A stretch of DNA of 64,000 nt from SCTD01 sp963784675 (lineage in GTDB: Bacteria > Actinomycetota > Actinomycetes > Mycobacteriales > SCTD01): positions 30,039-94,038 of the forward strand of contig CAWASE010000015.1 in the NCBI GenBank assembly GCA_963784675.1. Direction: 5' to 3'. The notes beneath the pieces were generated by a model. It did not search any database. It was not told where the DNA came from and worked only from the letters and a program-made list of their open reading frames with translations. Within the stretch, counting starts at the first letter, position 1; each line of letters begins with the position of its first letter. Shown one piece after another: positions 17,119-26,672 of the stretch. Made by a program: the position numbers and the translations under genes.

Positions 17119-18218
17119 ACCTGGACCCGCGGCACCCGCGCGCCGATCCGGGTGACGATCTCGTAGTTGATGGTGCCCAGCGCCAGCGCCCAGTCCTGCG
17201 CGGTCGGCTCGCCGGCGTCACCGGGGCCGAACAGCAGCACCTCGTCGCCGGGCTCGGCGTCGCCGTCGCCGACGTCGAGCACGAACTGGTCCATGCAGAC
17301 GGTGCCGGCGATGCGACGGCGGCGGCCGCGGTGCAGCACCTCGCCGACGTTCGTCGCCGCCCGCGGCACCCCGTCGGCGTAGCCGAGCGGTACGAGCGCG
17401 AGCGTGGCGGCTCCGGGCGTGACGTGGCGGTGCAGGTAGCTGACGCCGGTGCCTGCGGGAACCCGCTTGGTCAGGGCGACGGTGGAGGCCAGGGTCATCA
17501 CGGGCCGGAGTCCGAACCGGCCCGGCAGCGGGTCCAGGCCGTAGACGGCGACGCCGGGCCGGACCAGGTCGTAGTGGGTGGCGGGGGCGGTGAGGGTGGC
17601 GGCGCTGTTGGCCAGGTGACGGACCTCGGGACGCAGCCCGGCCCGGTCGGCGACCTGCAGCGCCTCGGCGAACACCGCCGCCTGCGCGAGGTTGGTCGGA
17701 TGGTCCGGACCGCCGTCGGCGAAGGCGAAGTGGCTCCAGAGCCCCGCGACCAGCACGCTGTCGTCGGCCTGCGCCTTCGCCGCAGCGGTGCACAAGCCGG
17801 GCCAGTCGGCCGGGGTGGCGCCGTTGCGCGAGAGGCCGGTGTCGACCTTCAGGTGCACCCGGGCGGTGGTGCCGGTGGCGCGCGCTGCGTGCTGGACGGC
17901 GGCGAGCTGCACCGGACTGGCCACCGACAGGTCGACGTGCGCGGCGACGGCGGGTGCGAGGTCTTCGTCGGGGCTGAACAGCCAGGCGAGCAGGGGGACG
18001 TCGATCCCGGCCGCGCGGACGGCGAGCGCCTCCTCCAGGAAGGCCACGCCGAGCCAGGCTGCGCCGCCCTCGACGGCCGCCCGGGCGCTCGGCACCAGGC
18101 CGTGGCCGTACCCGTCGGCCTTGACCACGGCCATCACCTGCGCGGTGGGGGCGCGGGCGGCCAGCACCCCGACGTTCGCGCGGAGGGCGGCCAGCTCGAT
18201 GCGTGCCTCGGTCCTCAC
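17115..18218 (-). CDS. alr: Alanine racemase
   Basis: PLP-dependent enzyme that makes D-alanine for peptidoglycan. The 367 residues match the family. The PLP lysine is K33 in VVKADGYGHG, the catalytic tyrosine lies in GTGVSYLHRH, and LVPLGYADGVPR and the metal-free DQFVLDVGD follow. The GTG start lies 19 bases after the nnr stop, so nnr-alr-hydrolase-tsaE probably form one transcript on the minus strand. Confidence 0.97.
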   Translation of the reverse strand: MRTEARIELAALRANVGVLAARAPTAQVMAVVKADGYGHGLVPSARAAVEGGAAWLGVAFLEEALAVRAAGIDVPLLAWLFSPDEDLAPAVAAHVDLSVASPVQLAAVQHAARATGTTARVHLKVDTGLSRNGATPADWPGLCTAAAKAQADDSVLVAGLWSHFAFADGGPDHPTNLAQAAVFAEALQVADRAGLRPEVRHLANSAATLTAPATHYDLVRPGVAVYGLDPLPGRFGLRPVMTLASTVALTKRVPAGTGVSYLHRHVTPGAATLALVPLGYADGVPRAATNVGEVLHRGRRRRIAGTVCMDQFVLDVGDGDAEPGDEVLLFGPGDAGEPTAQDWALALGTINYEIVTRIGARVPRVQV

Positions 18219-18237
18219 GGCCGACCGTCAGCGCTGC

Positions 18238-19653
18238 TCATCCGGCCATCCTTCCAGCCCGCCGCACCGCCTCCGGCCAGGCGCTCCACAGTGCGGACGC
18301 CGACGTCGCGGCGCCGTCGGCCGAGATGGTGCCGGCCGAGCCGTGCAACCAGGCGCCGACCGAGCCGGCGTCGAGCGTCGTGAGTCCCTGCGCGAGCAGG
18401 GCACCGGTGCCGCCGGACAGGACGTCGCCGCTGCCGGCCGTCGCGAGCACGGCGCTGCCGGTGCTGTTCACGCGCACCGGCCCCGTCGCGTCGGCGACGA
18501 CCGTGGCGTCGCCCTTGAGCAGGACCGTGACGCCGAGGTCGCTCGCGAGCGCGCGGGCGGCGCCGATCCGGTCGGCGCCCAGCTCGCGGCCGAAGCGTGC
18601 GAACTCGCGGTCGTGCGGGGTGAGCAGGGTCGGGGCGGTGCGGTCGCGCAACCACTGCGGGTGCTGCGCGCAGACGGTCAGCGCGTCGGCGTCGACGAGC
18701 ACCGGCACGTCGCTTGCCAGCACGGCCTCGACGGTGGCCGTCGCCCGCTCGTCGGTCCCCAGACCCGGTCCGACGACCCACGCCTGCACCCGGCCGGCGT
18801 CGCGGACGTCCTTGCCCTCGTGCTCGGTGACGACGGTCTCCGGCCAGCGTGCGCGCACCTGCTCGGCAGCGTGGGGAGCGCCGGTGAAGCGGACCATGCC
18901 GGCCCCGGCCCGCACCGCCGCCCCGACGGCCAGCACCGCCGCACCCGGGTAGGTCTGCGAGCCCGCCGCGATGCCGAGCACGCCGCGGCTGTACTTGTCC
19001 GAGCCCGCCGCCGGATCGGGCAGCAGCCGCCCGACATCGACGGCCTCCAGCGCCTCGACGGGAGCAGCCGGGAGGTGCAGACCGAGGTCGACGACGCGCA
19101 CCTCGCCGCACCAGGGTCGGGCCAGCAGCACGCCCGGCTTGAGCGTGCCGAAGCAGACCGTCAGCGCCGCGCGCAGGGCCATCCCCGCCACCGCTCCGGT
19201 GCCGGCGTCGACGCCGCTCGGCAGGTCGACCGCGACGACGTCCAGCCCGTCGCACTGACGGGCCAGCGCGGCGTGGGCGGGGCGCAGCGGACCGCGCCCT
19301 CCGATACCGACGAGTCCGTCCACGACCAGCGGCGTGCCTGTCAGGCTCGGCACGACGCGCCCACCGGCTGCCAGGAAGGCAGCGAGGGCGTCCGCGCGGG
19401 GCTCGCCGGCCAGCGCCGCCTCGACCTCGGCGCCCCTGCCGGCCAGCTGCGCACCGGCCCAGAGGGCGTCGGCCCCGTTGTCGCCGCCCCCGACCAGCAG
19501 CAGCACGTGGGCTCCGTACACCCGGTCGAGCCGACCGGCGACGGCGACCGCCAGGGCAGTGGCCGCGCGCTGCATGAGCGTGCCGGGCGGCAGGCGCGCC
19601 ATGAGCGCGGCCTCGGCGCGGCGAACCTGCTCGACGGTGTGGGCATACCTCAT
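18238..19653 (-). CDS. nnr: Bifunctional NAD(P)HX epimerase / ADP-dependent dehydratase
   Basis: Repairs hydrated NAD(P)H. The N-terminal epimerase domain (residues ~1-200) shows LLLVGGGDNGADAL and VAVDLPSGVDAGTG. The C-terminal ribokinase-like dehydratase (~210-471) shows GSQTYPGAAVLAVGAAVRAG, WVVGPGLG, TLLTPHDREFARF and ATAGSGDVLSGGTGALLA. The 471-residue length is typical of the fused form. Start is set at ATG 19653 (MRYAHTVEQVRRAE). The frame is open further upstream but that part resembles nothing. Between acpS and alr as in other actinobacteria. Confidence 0.95.
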   Translation of the reverse strand: MRYAHTVEQVRRAEAALMARLPPGTLMQRAATALAVAVAGRLDRVYGAHVLLLVGGGDNGADALWAGAQLAGRGAEVEAALAGEPRADALAAFLAAGGRVVPSLTGTPLVVDGLVGIGGRGPLRPAHAALARQCDGLDVVAVDLPSGVDAGTGAVAGMALRAALTVCFGTLKPGVLLARPWCGEVRVVDLGLHLPAAPVEALEAVDVGRLLPDPAAGSDKYSRGVLGIAAGSQTYPGAAVLAVGAAVRAGAGMVRFTGAPHAAEQVRARWPETVVTEHEGKDVRDAGRVQAWVVGPGLGTDERATATVEAVLASDVPVLVDADALTVCAQHPQWLRDRTAPTLLTPHDREFARFGRELGADRIGAARALASDLGVTVLLKGDATVVADATGPVRVNSTGSAVLATAGSGDVLSGGTGALLAQGLTTLDAGSVGAWLHGSAGTISADGAATSASALWSAWPEAVRRAGRMAG

Positions 19654-19691
19654 AGCCTGCTCGCTTCCCGCTGCGGCCAGGCCCATCCGCG

Positions 19692-20057
19692 TCACGCCGG
19701 CCCGGGGCCTTCGGCCACCACGATGGCCGTCGCGATCCCGCCGTCGTGGGAGAGCGAGAGGTGCAAGCTGCTGATGCCCTGTGCGGCGGCCTCCGCCGCG
19801 ACCCCTCCGTGCAGCACGAGCCGGGGCCGTCCGGACGGCTCCTTCACGACCTCGGCGTCGGTCCACCGCAGTCCTCCGGGCGCACCGAGTGCTTTGGCCA
19901 CGGCCTCCTTGGCCGCGAACCGCGCGGCCAACGACTCGACCCTGGCGCTCTGCTGCTCGGTCGCGGTGAACAACCGGTGCAGCAGCCGGGGCGTGCGGGT
20001 GAGCGAGCGCTCGAGCCGGGCCACCTCGACCACGTCGATCCCGATCCCGACGATCAC
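19692..20057 (-). CDS. acpS: Holo-[acyl-carrier-protein] synthase
   Basis: Transfers 4'-phosphopantetheine from CoA to acyl carrier proteins. The 121 residues carry the magnesium ligands in GIDVVEVARLE (D8) and in FAAKEAVAKALG, and the late motif HLSLSHDGGIATA. GTG start MIVGIGIDVV. A TAGGCT hexamer six bases upstream, without a Shine-Dalgarno, suggests a leaderless transcript. Followed by nnr after 38 bases. Confidence 0.96.
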   Translation of the reverse strand: MIVGIGIDVVEVARLERSLTRTPRLLHRLFTATEQQSARVESLAARFAAKEAVAKALGAPGGLRWTDAEVVKEPSGRPRLVLHGGVAAEAAAQGISSLHLSLSHDGGIATAIVVAEGPGPA

Positions 20058-20063
20058 CGGGTC

Positions 20064-20069
20064 AGCCTA
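20064..20069 (-). promoter_or_regulatory. Candidate leaderless -10 of acpS
   Basis: TAGGCT on the minus strand is six bases before GTG 20057. No good -35 is visible. Between here and 20260 nothing else was recognised. Confidence 0.5.
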
Positions 20070-20260
20070 CAAATGCCGTCGGCTGCAGGACGTCGAACCT
20101 CCCTTCGGCGAGAGGCGCTTGCCTGTCGCCCGACCCCGCCACACAGAGGAGTCGACTTCGGGGCGAGGTCCGCCTCGACCAGCGGACGGACAGCAGGACC
20201 GCGACCGCACACCAGTCGCATGCACGGAACCGGCGCGACCCGCTCTGCGTCCTACGCGCC

Positions 20261-20664
20261 ATGAAGCCCGCGGCGTTCGTCGCAGGTGCGGCCGCCGCTG
20301 TCCTCCTCGCCGGGTGCAGCAGCCATGGGATCACGACGTCCATCGACCCGGACGGGGCGACGGCGTCCTTGCAGATGAGCACACCGAACGCCGTCTGCTA
20401 CCGGGGGGCGCCACCGTGACAGCCAACCTCGCACAACCGCCGTCCGGACGATGGACAGCGACAGTCACAGCCACGGACGGCACTGTGCTCGGGGCGCACG
20501 ACGTGCTCGTCGAGGGCGACCACCCTGCTGTGCAGCTCGGCGTCGTCGTCGAGGACTTCCGCGCGTCCCGACTCACCCTGCGGGACGGGACAGGACGAGT
20601 GGTCGCCAGCTCGAAGGTCGGGCCAGCACGGTCTCCGGGCAGCGACTGCGCGCCCGCCCCGTAG
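20261..20664 (+). pseudogene. Small lipoprotein gene, frameshifted in a G6 run
   Basis: ATG 20261 opens a signal peptide MKPAAFVAGAAAAVLLAGCSS with lipobox LAGC and Cys19. The frame stops at 20419 after 52 residues. One frame over, a continuous sequence resumes right at GGGGGG (20403-20408): GATVTANLAQPPSGRWTATV, later GAHDVLVEGDHPAVQLGVVV, to a stop at 20664. Adding one G to the run joins the two into a secreted lipoprotein of about 134 residues with a beta-rich domain. Either a slipped homopolymer, a real null allele or a sequence error. No family is recognised. Confidence 0.6.
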
Positions 20665-20772
20665 ATGCTCCAGCCTCACCGGGAAGCTTTCCTCGTGACT
20701 CGGTGGCCTGACTGTCCGCCGTTGACGACAGCGGGTACACGTCCAGTTCTTGGGCTGACGGGGTTCGGGCGG

Positions 20773-22586
20773 CTACTCGGCCCGGTCGAGCTCCGCGTCG
20801 AGCCAGAGGTAGGGGTTGTCGAGCTCGTAGCCCCAGCGCTGGTCGAGCAGGAGGCGCTCGCCGAGCGCGTCCTGGTCGGTTCGCGGTTGGTCCAGCGGGT
20901 CCGGGATGGTCGGCGTCCAGGGGAGCTCGTCGGCGGTGCGGTCCTGGCCGTCGTGGTCCTGGCCGTCGTGGTCCAGCAGCCACTGCTGTTCGGCGAGGTC
21001 TTCGTCGCTGAGCGTGCAGTCGTCCGGTACCGGCGCCTGGAGGGGCGGCGGTGGCCGCAGCGTGTCGGCGGGCGGCGGGTGCTGGCTCGGGCAGGTGAAG
21101 ACCCGGCCGGTCAGGTCGGTCCAGCGGACTTTGTTGCCCGGCAGGCGTTGCTTGCGCATGAGCGGCTGGCCGTGGAGCAGCAGGTGCTTGAGCCGATGAT
21201 GACGGCGGCACAACGGCCCGAGGTTGCAGCCGCACGTCGGCCCGATCGGCCACGCCACATCATGATCCACATCGCAGCTCGACGAGGCCGCGCCGCACGC
21301 CGGCCACTCACACCGCGGCGCCCGAACCTCCAGCAGGCGTCGTAGGCCAGCCCCGACCCGATACGACCCCGGCGTGTCCGGCGGATGAGCGCTAGCCGGC
21401 TCCGACGTCGGCGACGGCGCAGGCGTGTTCGCGGACGGCCAGCGGCGTCCTGTCGTTCTTCCGCAACGTCCCTCTGCCGCGGTCATGGGTCCAGCGGGCG
21501 GTGGATGATCGAGCAGATGACGCGGTTCCCGCCGGTCCGGCGGCCTGGCGTCCCGCAGGCGCAGCAGCGCCTGCCGGACGCCGGCGAGATCCCCCCGGCC
21601 AGGACGCTCCACCCGGCCTTCACTGACGGGAGTGCCGTGCTCGTCGACCCACACGCTCCGCAGCACCGGTGCACTCGCCAGCACGTCCAACAGCTGCCCA
21701 CGATCCAACGGACCGTGCCCGACGAGCGTCGCGAGCTCGTCCGTCGTGCCGAGCCCGGCGCCGATCGGGACCAGGACGCTCACCTGCACCCCGCACGGCG
21801 CCGGCTGACCCGGCAAGCACCCGCACGGCGCCGCCTGGCGGCTCACTCCTGTCAGCCGGCACGGACAGCAGCTGCGCCCGGTCTCCCCGTCCAGCGGCAG
21901 CTGATCCCGACCCAGCAGCAGATCAACGAGAGCGTCCAACCTGCGCCTGCCCACAGGACGGTCATCCCCAGCACCCCACGGCTGCGACCGCTGGCGGATC
22001 CGGCTCAGCACCGCCCGCCCGTTCACCCCCGAGATCCCCAACGCGAACAGGTCCACCAAACCGTCCTGCCGCCGGCGGTACTGCACCTGCGCCGCCCGCT
22101 CCGCCCGCTGACGGCGCTGCTGCGCCTCCACCGGATCCGCCTCGATCACCCACGCGGCGACCAGCGCCGCCAACCGGGCCGGCGACACCACCTCCCCCGA
22201 CAAGCGCGCCGCCCGCAACCGGCCCAGGACCTTCACCCACACCCCCGCCTGCACGCCAGCGTCCAAGCCCAGCAACGCCCGCGCCAGCACCCCCGCCTGC
22301 TCCGTCGTCACCACCCCGCAGGCCAACGGTCCGAGCCCCGCCTCCAGCGACGACAACAGGAGCGCCCGCCCAAGAACTCGCCGCGAATTTTCCGCAACCT
22401 GCCGAGCCGTCGCGAGCTGTGACGTCGTCACGATCTCCACCCCGCCGCCACATGCACCCGATGCAGCTCCAGCACCTCCCGAAACGTCCGCGCATGGAGC
22501 GCATGCCGATCCAACCCCGACCGCTCCAACGCCGACAACGCAGCATCCAACGCCGCTACATCCAACCGGCGCCCGTCCGCTCCCAT
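20773..22586 (-). pseudogene. DUF222 / HNH endonuclease gene with a single-base frameshift
   Basis: From ATG 22586 a DUF222-like start reads MGADGRRLDVAALDAALSAL to HRVHVAAG. Near 22440-22449, within GGCGGCGGGG, the homology continues one frame over as VEIVTTSQLATARQVAENSR and runs to a stop at 20773. The product would have about 600 residues. The C-terminal part has an intact HNH motif with zinc ligands: RCEWPACG, CDVDHDVAWPIGP, then LGPLCRRHHRLKH. After it comes a Pro/Asp-rich tail. The shift fits one lost base. The gene stands between acpS and glmS, a second interruption by this family in the window. No LexA box was found upstream. Confidence 0.7.
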
Positions 22587-22978
22587 GACCCTGACGTAGA
22601 ACCTGCCACCGACAAAATCGAATGCCGAAAAGTACTATGCCAGAGACTTGTTCGAGCTCCTCGAAAGCGCGCACGGGGCGAGTCCGCGGCAGGGGTGCGC
22701 GGGCTCCGCGCAATCGCCGAGCGCCGTCCGTTCATGTCGCGGATCAGGAAGACCGTCGCGGACGATCATAGCACGACGATCAGAGCCAGCACAGCCCGAT
22801 GACCAGCAGCCCGGCCCCGGCAGCATAGGCTGGCGCGGTCCGACAGCCGAAGCGGTGATGGATCCTGGTCAGGCTGCACGCCGGAGGGCACTGGGCAGCG
22901 CGCCCCGAAGAGACGAGACCTGGAGCAGACGTGTGGCTCGCCTGAGCCCAGGGGGCCGCAGCGACCGCGTTCAGCAGC
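22587..22978 (-). other. 392-base intergenic region between the HNH gene and glmS
   Basis: No gene is supported here. An A/T-richer patch at 22611-22641 stands out from the GC-rich surroundings and may hold the promoter of the HNH gene, but I could not fit a convincing -10/-35 pair. No hairpin typical of a glmS terminator was recognised. Confidence 0.5.
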
Positions 22979-24820
22979 TCACTCGACGGTGACGCTCTTG
23001 GCCAGGTTCCGCGGCTGGTCGACGTCCAGCCCGCGAGCGCGAGCGATCTCCGCCGAGAGCACCTGCATCGGGATGATCGTCAGCAACGGGGTGAGCAGCG
23101 ACTTCGTGTCTGGGATCCGGATGACGTGGTCGGCGTAGGGCGTGACGCTCTCGTCGCCGTCGGTGGCGATGACGATGGTGCGGGCGCCGCGCGCGCGGAC
23201 CTCCTGCACGTTGTTCACCAGCTTGGCCTGCAGCGCATGCCGCGGGGCGATGACCACCACCGGCGTGCCGTCCTCGACCAGCGCGATGGGGCCGTGCTTG
23301 ATCTCGCCGGCGGGGAAGCCTTCGGCGGAGACGTAGGCGAGCTCTTTCAGCTTCAGCGCGCCCTCCAACGCCATCGGGTAACCGACGTGACGTCCGAGGA
23401 ACAGCACGCGCTGTGCGTCGGCGAGCGAGCGCGCCAGCTCGCGCACGGGCTCCATCCGGTCCAGCACCTGCTGGATGAGCGCCGGCACCTCCTGCAGGTC
23501 GCGCAGGTGCGAGCGGACCTCGTCACCGTCGCGGGTACCGCGCACCTGCGACAGGTACAGCCCTACCAGGTACACGGCGGCGAGCTGGGCGATGACGGCC
23601 TTGGTGGAGGCCACCGCGACCTCGGGGCCGGCGCGCGTGTAGAGGACGGCGTCGCTCTCGCGGCTGGCGGTGGAACCGACGGTGTTGGTGATCGCCAGCA
23701 CCCAGGCGCGCTGCGCCCGGGCGTGCCGCAGTGCCTCGAGAGTGTCTGCGGTCTCGCCGCTCTGGGTGATCGCGATGACGAGCGTGTTGCGCCCGACGAC
23801 CGGGTCGCGATAGCGGAACTCCGACGCCAGCTCGACGTGCACCGGCAGCCTCGACCAGCGTTCGATCGCGTATTTTCCGACGAGCCCGGAGTGATAGCTG
23901 GAGCCGCAGGCAATGATGACCACCTGCTCGATACCGCGCACGTCCTCGTCGCTCATCGACAGCTCGTCCAGGTGCAGCAGCCCCTCCGGGGTGAGACGTC
24001 CACCAAGGGTGTCGCGCACGGCGGCGGGCTGCTCGTCGATCTCCTTCAGCATGAAGAACTCGTAGCCGCCCTTCTCCGCGGCAGCGGTGTCCCAGTCGAC
24101 GTGATAGCTCTCGCCGGGGACCACGCGTCCGTCCAGGTCGGTGACGACGACGCCGTCGCGGCGCACCTCGACGACCTGGTCCTGCTCGACGGCGCGGGCC
24201 TCGCGGGTGTGCGCGATGAACGCGGTGACGTCGGAGCCGACGAAGTTCTCGCCCTCGCCCAGCCCGATGACCAGCGGCAGGTTCCGGCGCGCGGCAACCA
24301 CCAGCCCAGGCTCGTCCCGGTGAGCGACGACCAGCACGAACGAGCCCTCCAGGTCGCGGCAGATCGAGCGCAGCGACGCGGCCAGGTCACCGGCGGTCGG
24401 CCCGTCGGCGTAGCGCTCCTCGAGCAGGTGGGCGACGACCTCGGTGTCGGTGTCGGAGGTCCGACGGTGGCCGCGCTTCTCCAGCCCGGCGACGAGCACC
24501 TCGTAGTTCTCGATGGTGCCGTTATGGACGACCGCGACGGCGCCGGAGCAGTCGACGTGCGGGTGCGCGTTGCTGTCGGTGGGCGGTCCGTGGGTGGCCC
24601 AGCGGGTGTGCCCGATGCCCAGCACGCCGGCCAGCGGTCGCTCGTCCAGGATCTTCTCCAGGTTGGCGAGCTTGCCCGCCTTGCGCTCGACGTTCAGCTC
24701 GCCGCCGTCGAGCACGGCGACGCCGGCGCTGTCGTAGCCGCGGTACTCCAGCCGGCGCAGGCCTTCGACGACCACCTGCTGAGCCTGCTTGTCGCCGACG
24801 TAGCCCACGATGCCGCACAT
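22979..24820 (-). CDS. glmS: Glutamine-fructose-6-phosphate aminotransferase (isomerizing)
   Basis: First committed enzyme of UDP-GlcNAc synthesis: fructose-6-P plus glutamine to glucosamine-6-P. The 613 residues comprise an N-terminal class II glutamine amidotransferase domain whose catalytic Cys2 requires the start MCGIVGYVGD, fixing it at ATG 24820. Two SIS sugar-isomerase domains follow: CGSSYHSGLVGKYAIE and ITQSGETADTLEALR, later LGRHVGYPMALEGALKLKE. The C-terminus ends LAKSVTVE as usual. A TAGCCT box seven bases upstream suggests a leaderless mRNA. There is no sign of a glmS ribozyme. Confidence 0.97.
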   Translation of the reverse strand: MCGIVGYVGDKQAQQVVVEGLRRLEYRGYDSAGVAVLDGGELNVERKAGKLANLEKILDERPLAGVLGIGHTRWATHGPPTDSNAHPHVDCSGAVAVVHNGTIENYEVLVAGLEKRGHRRTSDTDTEVVAHLLEERYADGPTAGDLAASLRSICRDLEGSFVLVVAHRDEPGLVVAARRNLPLVIGLGEGENFVGSDVTAFIAHTREARAVEQDQVVEVRRDGVVVTDLDGRVVPGESYHVDWDTAAAEKGGYEFFMLKEIDEQPAAVRDTLGGRLTPEGLLHLDELSMSDEDVRGIEQVVIIACGSSYHSGLVGKYAIERWSRLPVHVELASEFRYRDPVVGRNTLVIAITQSGETADTLEALRHARAQRAWVLAITNTVGSTASRESDAVLYTRAGPEVAVASTKAVIAQLAAVYLVGLYLSQVRGTRDGDEVRSHLRDLQEVPALIQQVLDRMEPVRELARSLADAQRVLFLGRHVGYPMALEGALKLKELAYVSAEGFPAGEIKHGPIALVEDGTPVVVIAPRHALQAKLVNNVQEVRARGARTIVIATDGDESVTPYADHVIRIPDTKSLLTPLLTIIPMQVLSAEIARARGLDVDQPRNLAKSVTVE

Positions 24821-24827
24821 GAGGGTG

Positions 24828-24833
24828 AGGCTA
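24828..24833 (-). promoter_or_regulatory. Candidate leaderless -10 of glmS
   Basis: TAGCCT on the minus strand lies seven bases before ATG 24820, in the 144-base divergent space shared with the methyltransferase gene. Confidence 0.5.
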
Positions 24834-24964
24834 CCGGCGGGACCAGCGACGAACGCCGACCGGTCGCGCCCGCTCACCGGGACCGCACCACCTTCTCGCC
24901 CGGCTGCGTGCGCAGGCTGGCTCCGTCACCCGTCACCCGTCCGTACGACCAAGGAGCCGCTCCC

Positions 24965-25972
24965 GTGGACCTGTACCGCCTGCGCACCGCTGCGACCGGC
25001 GTCAAGCGCCTGGCCACCCTGCCGGCGCAGGACAAGCAGGCCTGCCTGGACGCCTATCGCTTCTTCCAGCGCATGCAGGCCGGCGAGCCGACCGAGACCG
25101 CCGAGGAGACCCGGGCCGTCGCGGACTACTACAAGGTGCTCAACAACATGCTCTCGGTCTTCGACTTGGAGAAGCTCTACATCCCGCCGATGCTGGACGA
25201 GACCAAGGGCCTCTACGACAACCAGGTGCTCACCGAGCGCGCGGTGCTGGCCCAGCTGAACCTGAGCGACCCCGCGGGCTCGCACCTGCTGGACATGGGC
25301 TGCGGGCGCGGACGCATCGCCCACCACCTCGCCACGCTCACCGGAGGCCAGGTGTCGGGATACAACATCGACCCCGACCAGGTCCAGAACGGCATCGACT
25401 GGGCAGCACGCACCGGCCTGAGCGACCGGCTGCACTTCACCGTCGGCAACCACCACGACCCGTTGGCCTATCCCGACCAGGCGTTCGACGGCTGCTTCTC
25501 CTTCCAGGCCGTCTGGCCGTTCTTCAAGAAGAACGAGCTCGACGACCACGCCCGCGAGATGGCCCGCGTGCTCAAGCCGGGCGCACGCTACGCCTGCTCG
25601 GAGTACCTGCTCACCCCGTTCTTCGACTGGGACGACCCCGAGCACGTCGCCCTGCACCGGCTGTTCCTGCCGACGCTGGCCGCCACGCAGTCGATGTACC
25701 CGGCTGACGTCTGCGCCGCGCTGGAGAGGGCGGGCTTCCGCATCGTGCTGTCGGCCCCGTCCAAGAGCGAGGCGTGGCCGCTCGCCGAGCAGAAACGAGA
25801 CCTGATCCTGCACGGCCGCAAGGTGATCCGGCTGCTCGAACGCGTCGGGGTCGTCCCGGCGTGGGTGGAGGAGTCCCTGGAGCTGCTGCAGCGCGGCGGG
25901 CAGGCCTGGACAGAAGCAGAGCGCGCCAAGATCGCAGACCTGAACTGGCGGATCGTCGCCGAGAAGCAGTAG
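24965..25972 (+). CDS. SAM-dependent methyltransferase, sterol-C24-methyltransferase-like
   Basis: Class I methyltransferase of 335 residues. The SAM loop LLDMGCGRGRIAHHL is at about residues 108-122, then the acidic GYNIDPDQ, and FDGCFSFQAVWPFF followed by EMARVLKPGARYACSEYLL. The order of blocks resembles Erg6/SMT enzymes: an N-terminal YYKVLNNMLSVFD before the SAM loop, then EYLLTPFFDWDDPEH late in the protein. The highly conserved SMT region I is only loosely matched, so a steroid substrate is a guess. GTG 24965 has AAGGAG at good spacing. It is divergent from glmS and upstream of an SGNH hydrolase on the same strand. Confidence 0.75.
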   Translation: MDLYRLRTAATGVKRLATLPAQDKQACLDAYRFFQRMQAGEPTETAEETRAVADYYKVLNNMLSVFDLEKLYIPPMLDETKGLYDNQVLTERAVLAQLNLSDPAGSHLLDMGCGRGRIAHHLATLTGGQVSGYNIDPDQVQNGIDWAARTGLSDRLHFTVGNHHDPLAYPDQAFDGCFSFQAVWPFFKKNELDDHAREMARVLKPGARYACSEYLLTPFFDWDDPEHVALHRLFLPTLAATQSMYPADVCAALERAGFRIVLSAPSKSEAWPLAEQKRDLILHGRKVIRLLERVGVVPAWVEESLELLQRGGQAWTEAERAKIADLNWRIVAEKQ

Positions 25973-26017
25973 CGGCAGGATGGACCCGTGCACCTCCCCT
26001 GCCGCAGGCGCTGACCG

Positions 26018-26668
26018 GTGGGCCTCATCAGACGGCTGTTCCGTCGATCCTTCGAGCACGTCGACGCCTACGCCGCGGCGTGGCAGGAATCCAACGTCGG
26101 CGCCGTCACGCACGAAGGTCCGTTGTGGGTCGTCCTCGGCGACAGCGCGGCGCAGGGAGTGGGAGCGAGCGCCTACGACGCCGGCTACGTCGGCCTGGTG
26201 CGCGACCGGCTGGCGCAGCACGACGGACAGGACTGGCGGGTACTGAACCTGTCCCGCTCCGGGGCCCGCACCCGCGAGGTCGTCGACGTCCAGTGGCCGG
26301 CGGCGCAGCAGACGCTCGCTGGTCGCGTCCCCGACCTGCTGACGGCGGTCGTCGGCGGCAACGACGCGCTCCGCACGCGTGAACACGTCTGGACGCGGGA
26401 CGTCCGCGACCTGTGCGTAGCCCTTCCCGCCGGCGCTGTCGTCTCGACGGTGGCCCGCGGCGTCTTCGAGCGCAAGACCCGACGGGTGAACGAGGTGCTG
26501 CGCGCCGACGCGGCGGCGCACGACCTGCGGGTGGCGGACGTGTGGGCGCACACCGGTCCGCCCTACCGCGGGCTGTACTTCGACGGCTTCCACCCCAACG
26601 ACAAGGGCTACCGGCAGTGGGCCGAAGCCCTCGCCGCGGCGCTGGGCCTGCCGCGGACGGGCGCCTGA
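26018..26668 (+). CDS. SGNH/GDSL-family hydrolase
   Basis: Esterase-like SGNH hydrolase, 216 residues. Block I is GDSAAQG with nucleophile Ser43, block III is VVGGNDAL, and block V is FDGFHPND with the catalytic Asp/His. No signal peptide is visible, so it is probably cytosolic. GTG 26018 starts 45 bases after the methyltransferase stop, so the two could be cotranscribed. Acyl substrate unknown. The gene converges with the HAD gene four bases away. Confidence 0.88.
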   Translation: MGLIRRLFRRSFEHVDAYAAAWQESNVGAVTHEGPLWVVLGDSAAQGVGASAYDAGYVGLVRDRLAQHDGQDWRVLNLSRSGARTREVVDVQWPAAQQTLAGRVPDLLTAVVGGNDALRTREHVWTRDVRDLCVALPAGAVVSTVARGVFERKTRRVNEVLRADAAAHDLRVADVWAHTGPPYRGLYFDGFHPNDKGYRQWAEALAAALGLPRTGA

Positions 26669-26672
26669 CCCG

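Noticed and set aside
17692..20664. A 990-codon plus-strand open frame across alr, nnr and acpS
   Set aside because: It is antisense to three conserved genes and of low complexity. Only its last ~80 codons look real, as the tail of the broken lipoprotein gene.
22648..22992. A 114-codon plus-strand frame before the glmS stop
   Set aside because: No similarity, no ribosome-binding site, TTG start, Arg/Ser-rich composition typical of non-coding GC-rich DNA.
23126..24964. A long plus-strand extension in front of the methyltransferase
   Set aside because: It is antisense to glmS. The methyltransferase start at 24965 has a good ribosome-binding site.
22979..24964. glmS ribozyme or other riboswitch for glmS
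   Set aside because: The 144-base upstream region is shared with a divergent gene and a leaderless -10 abuts the ATG, leaving no room for a leader.
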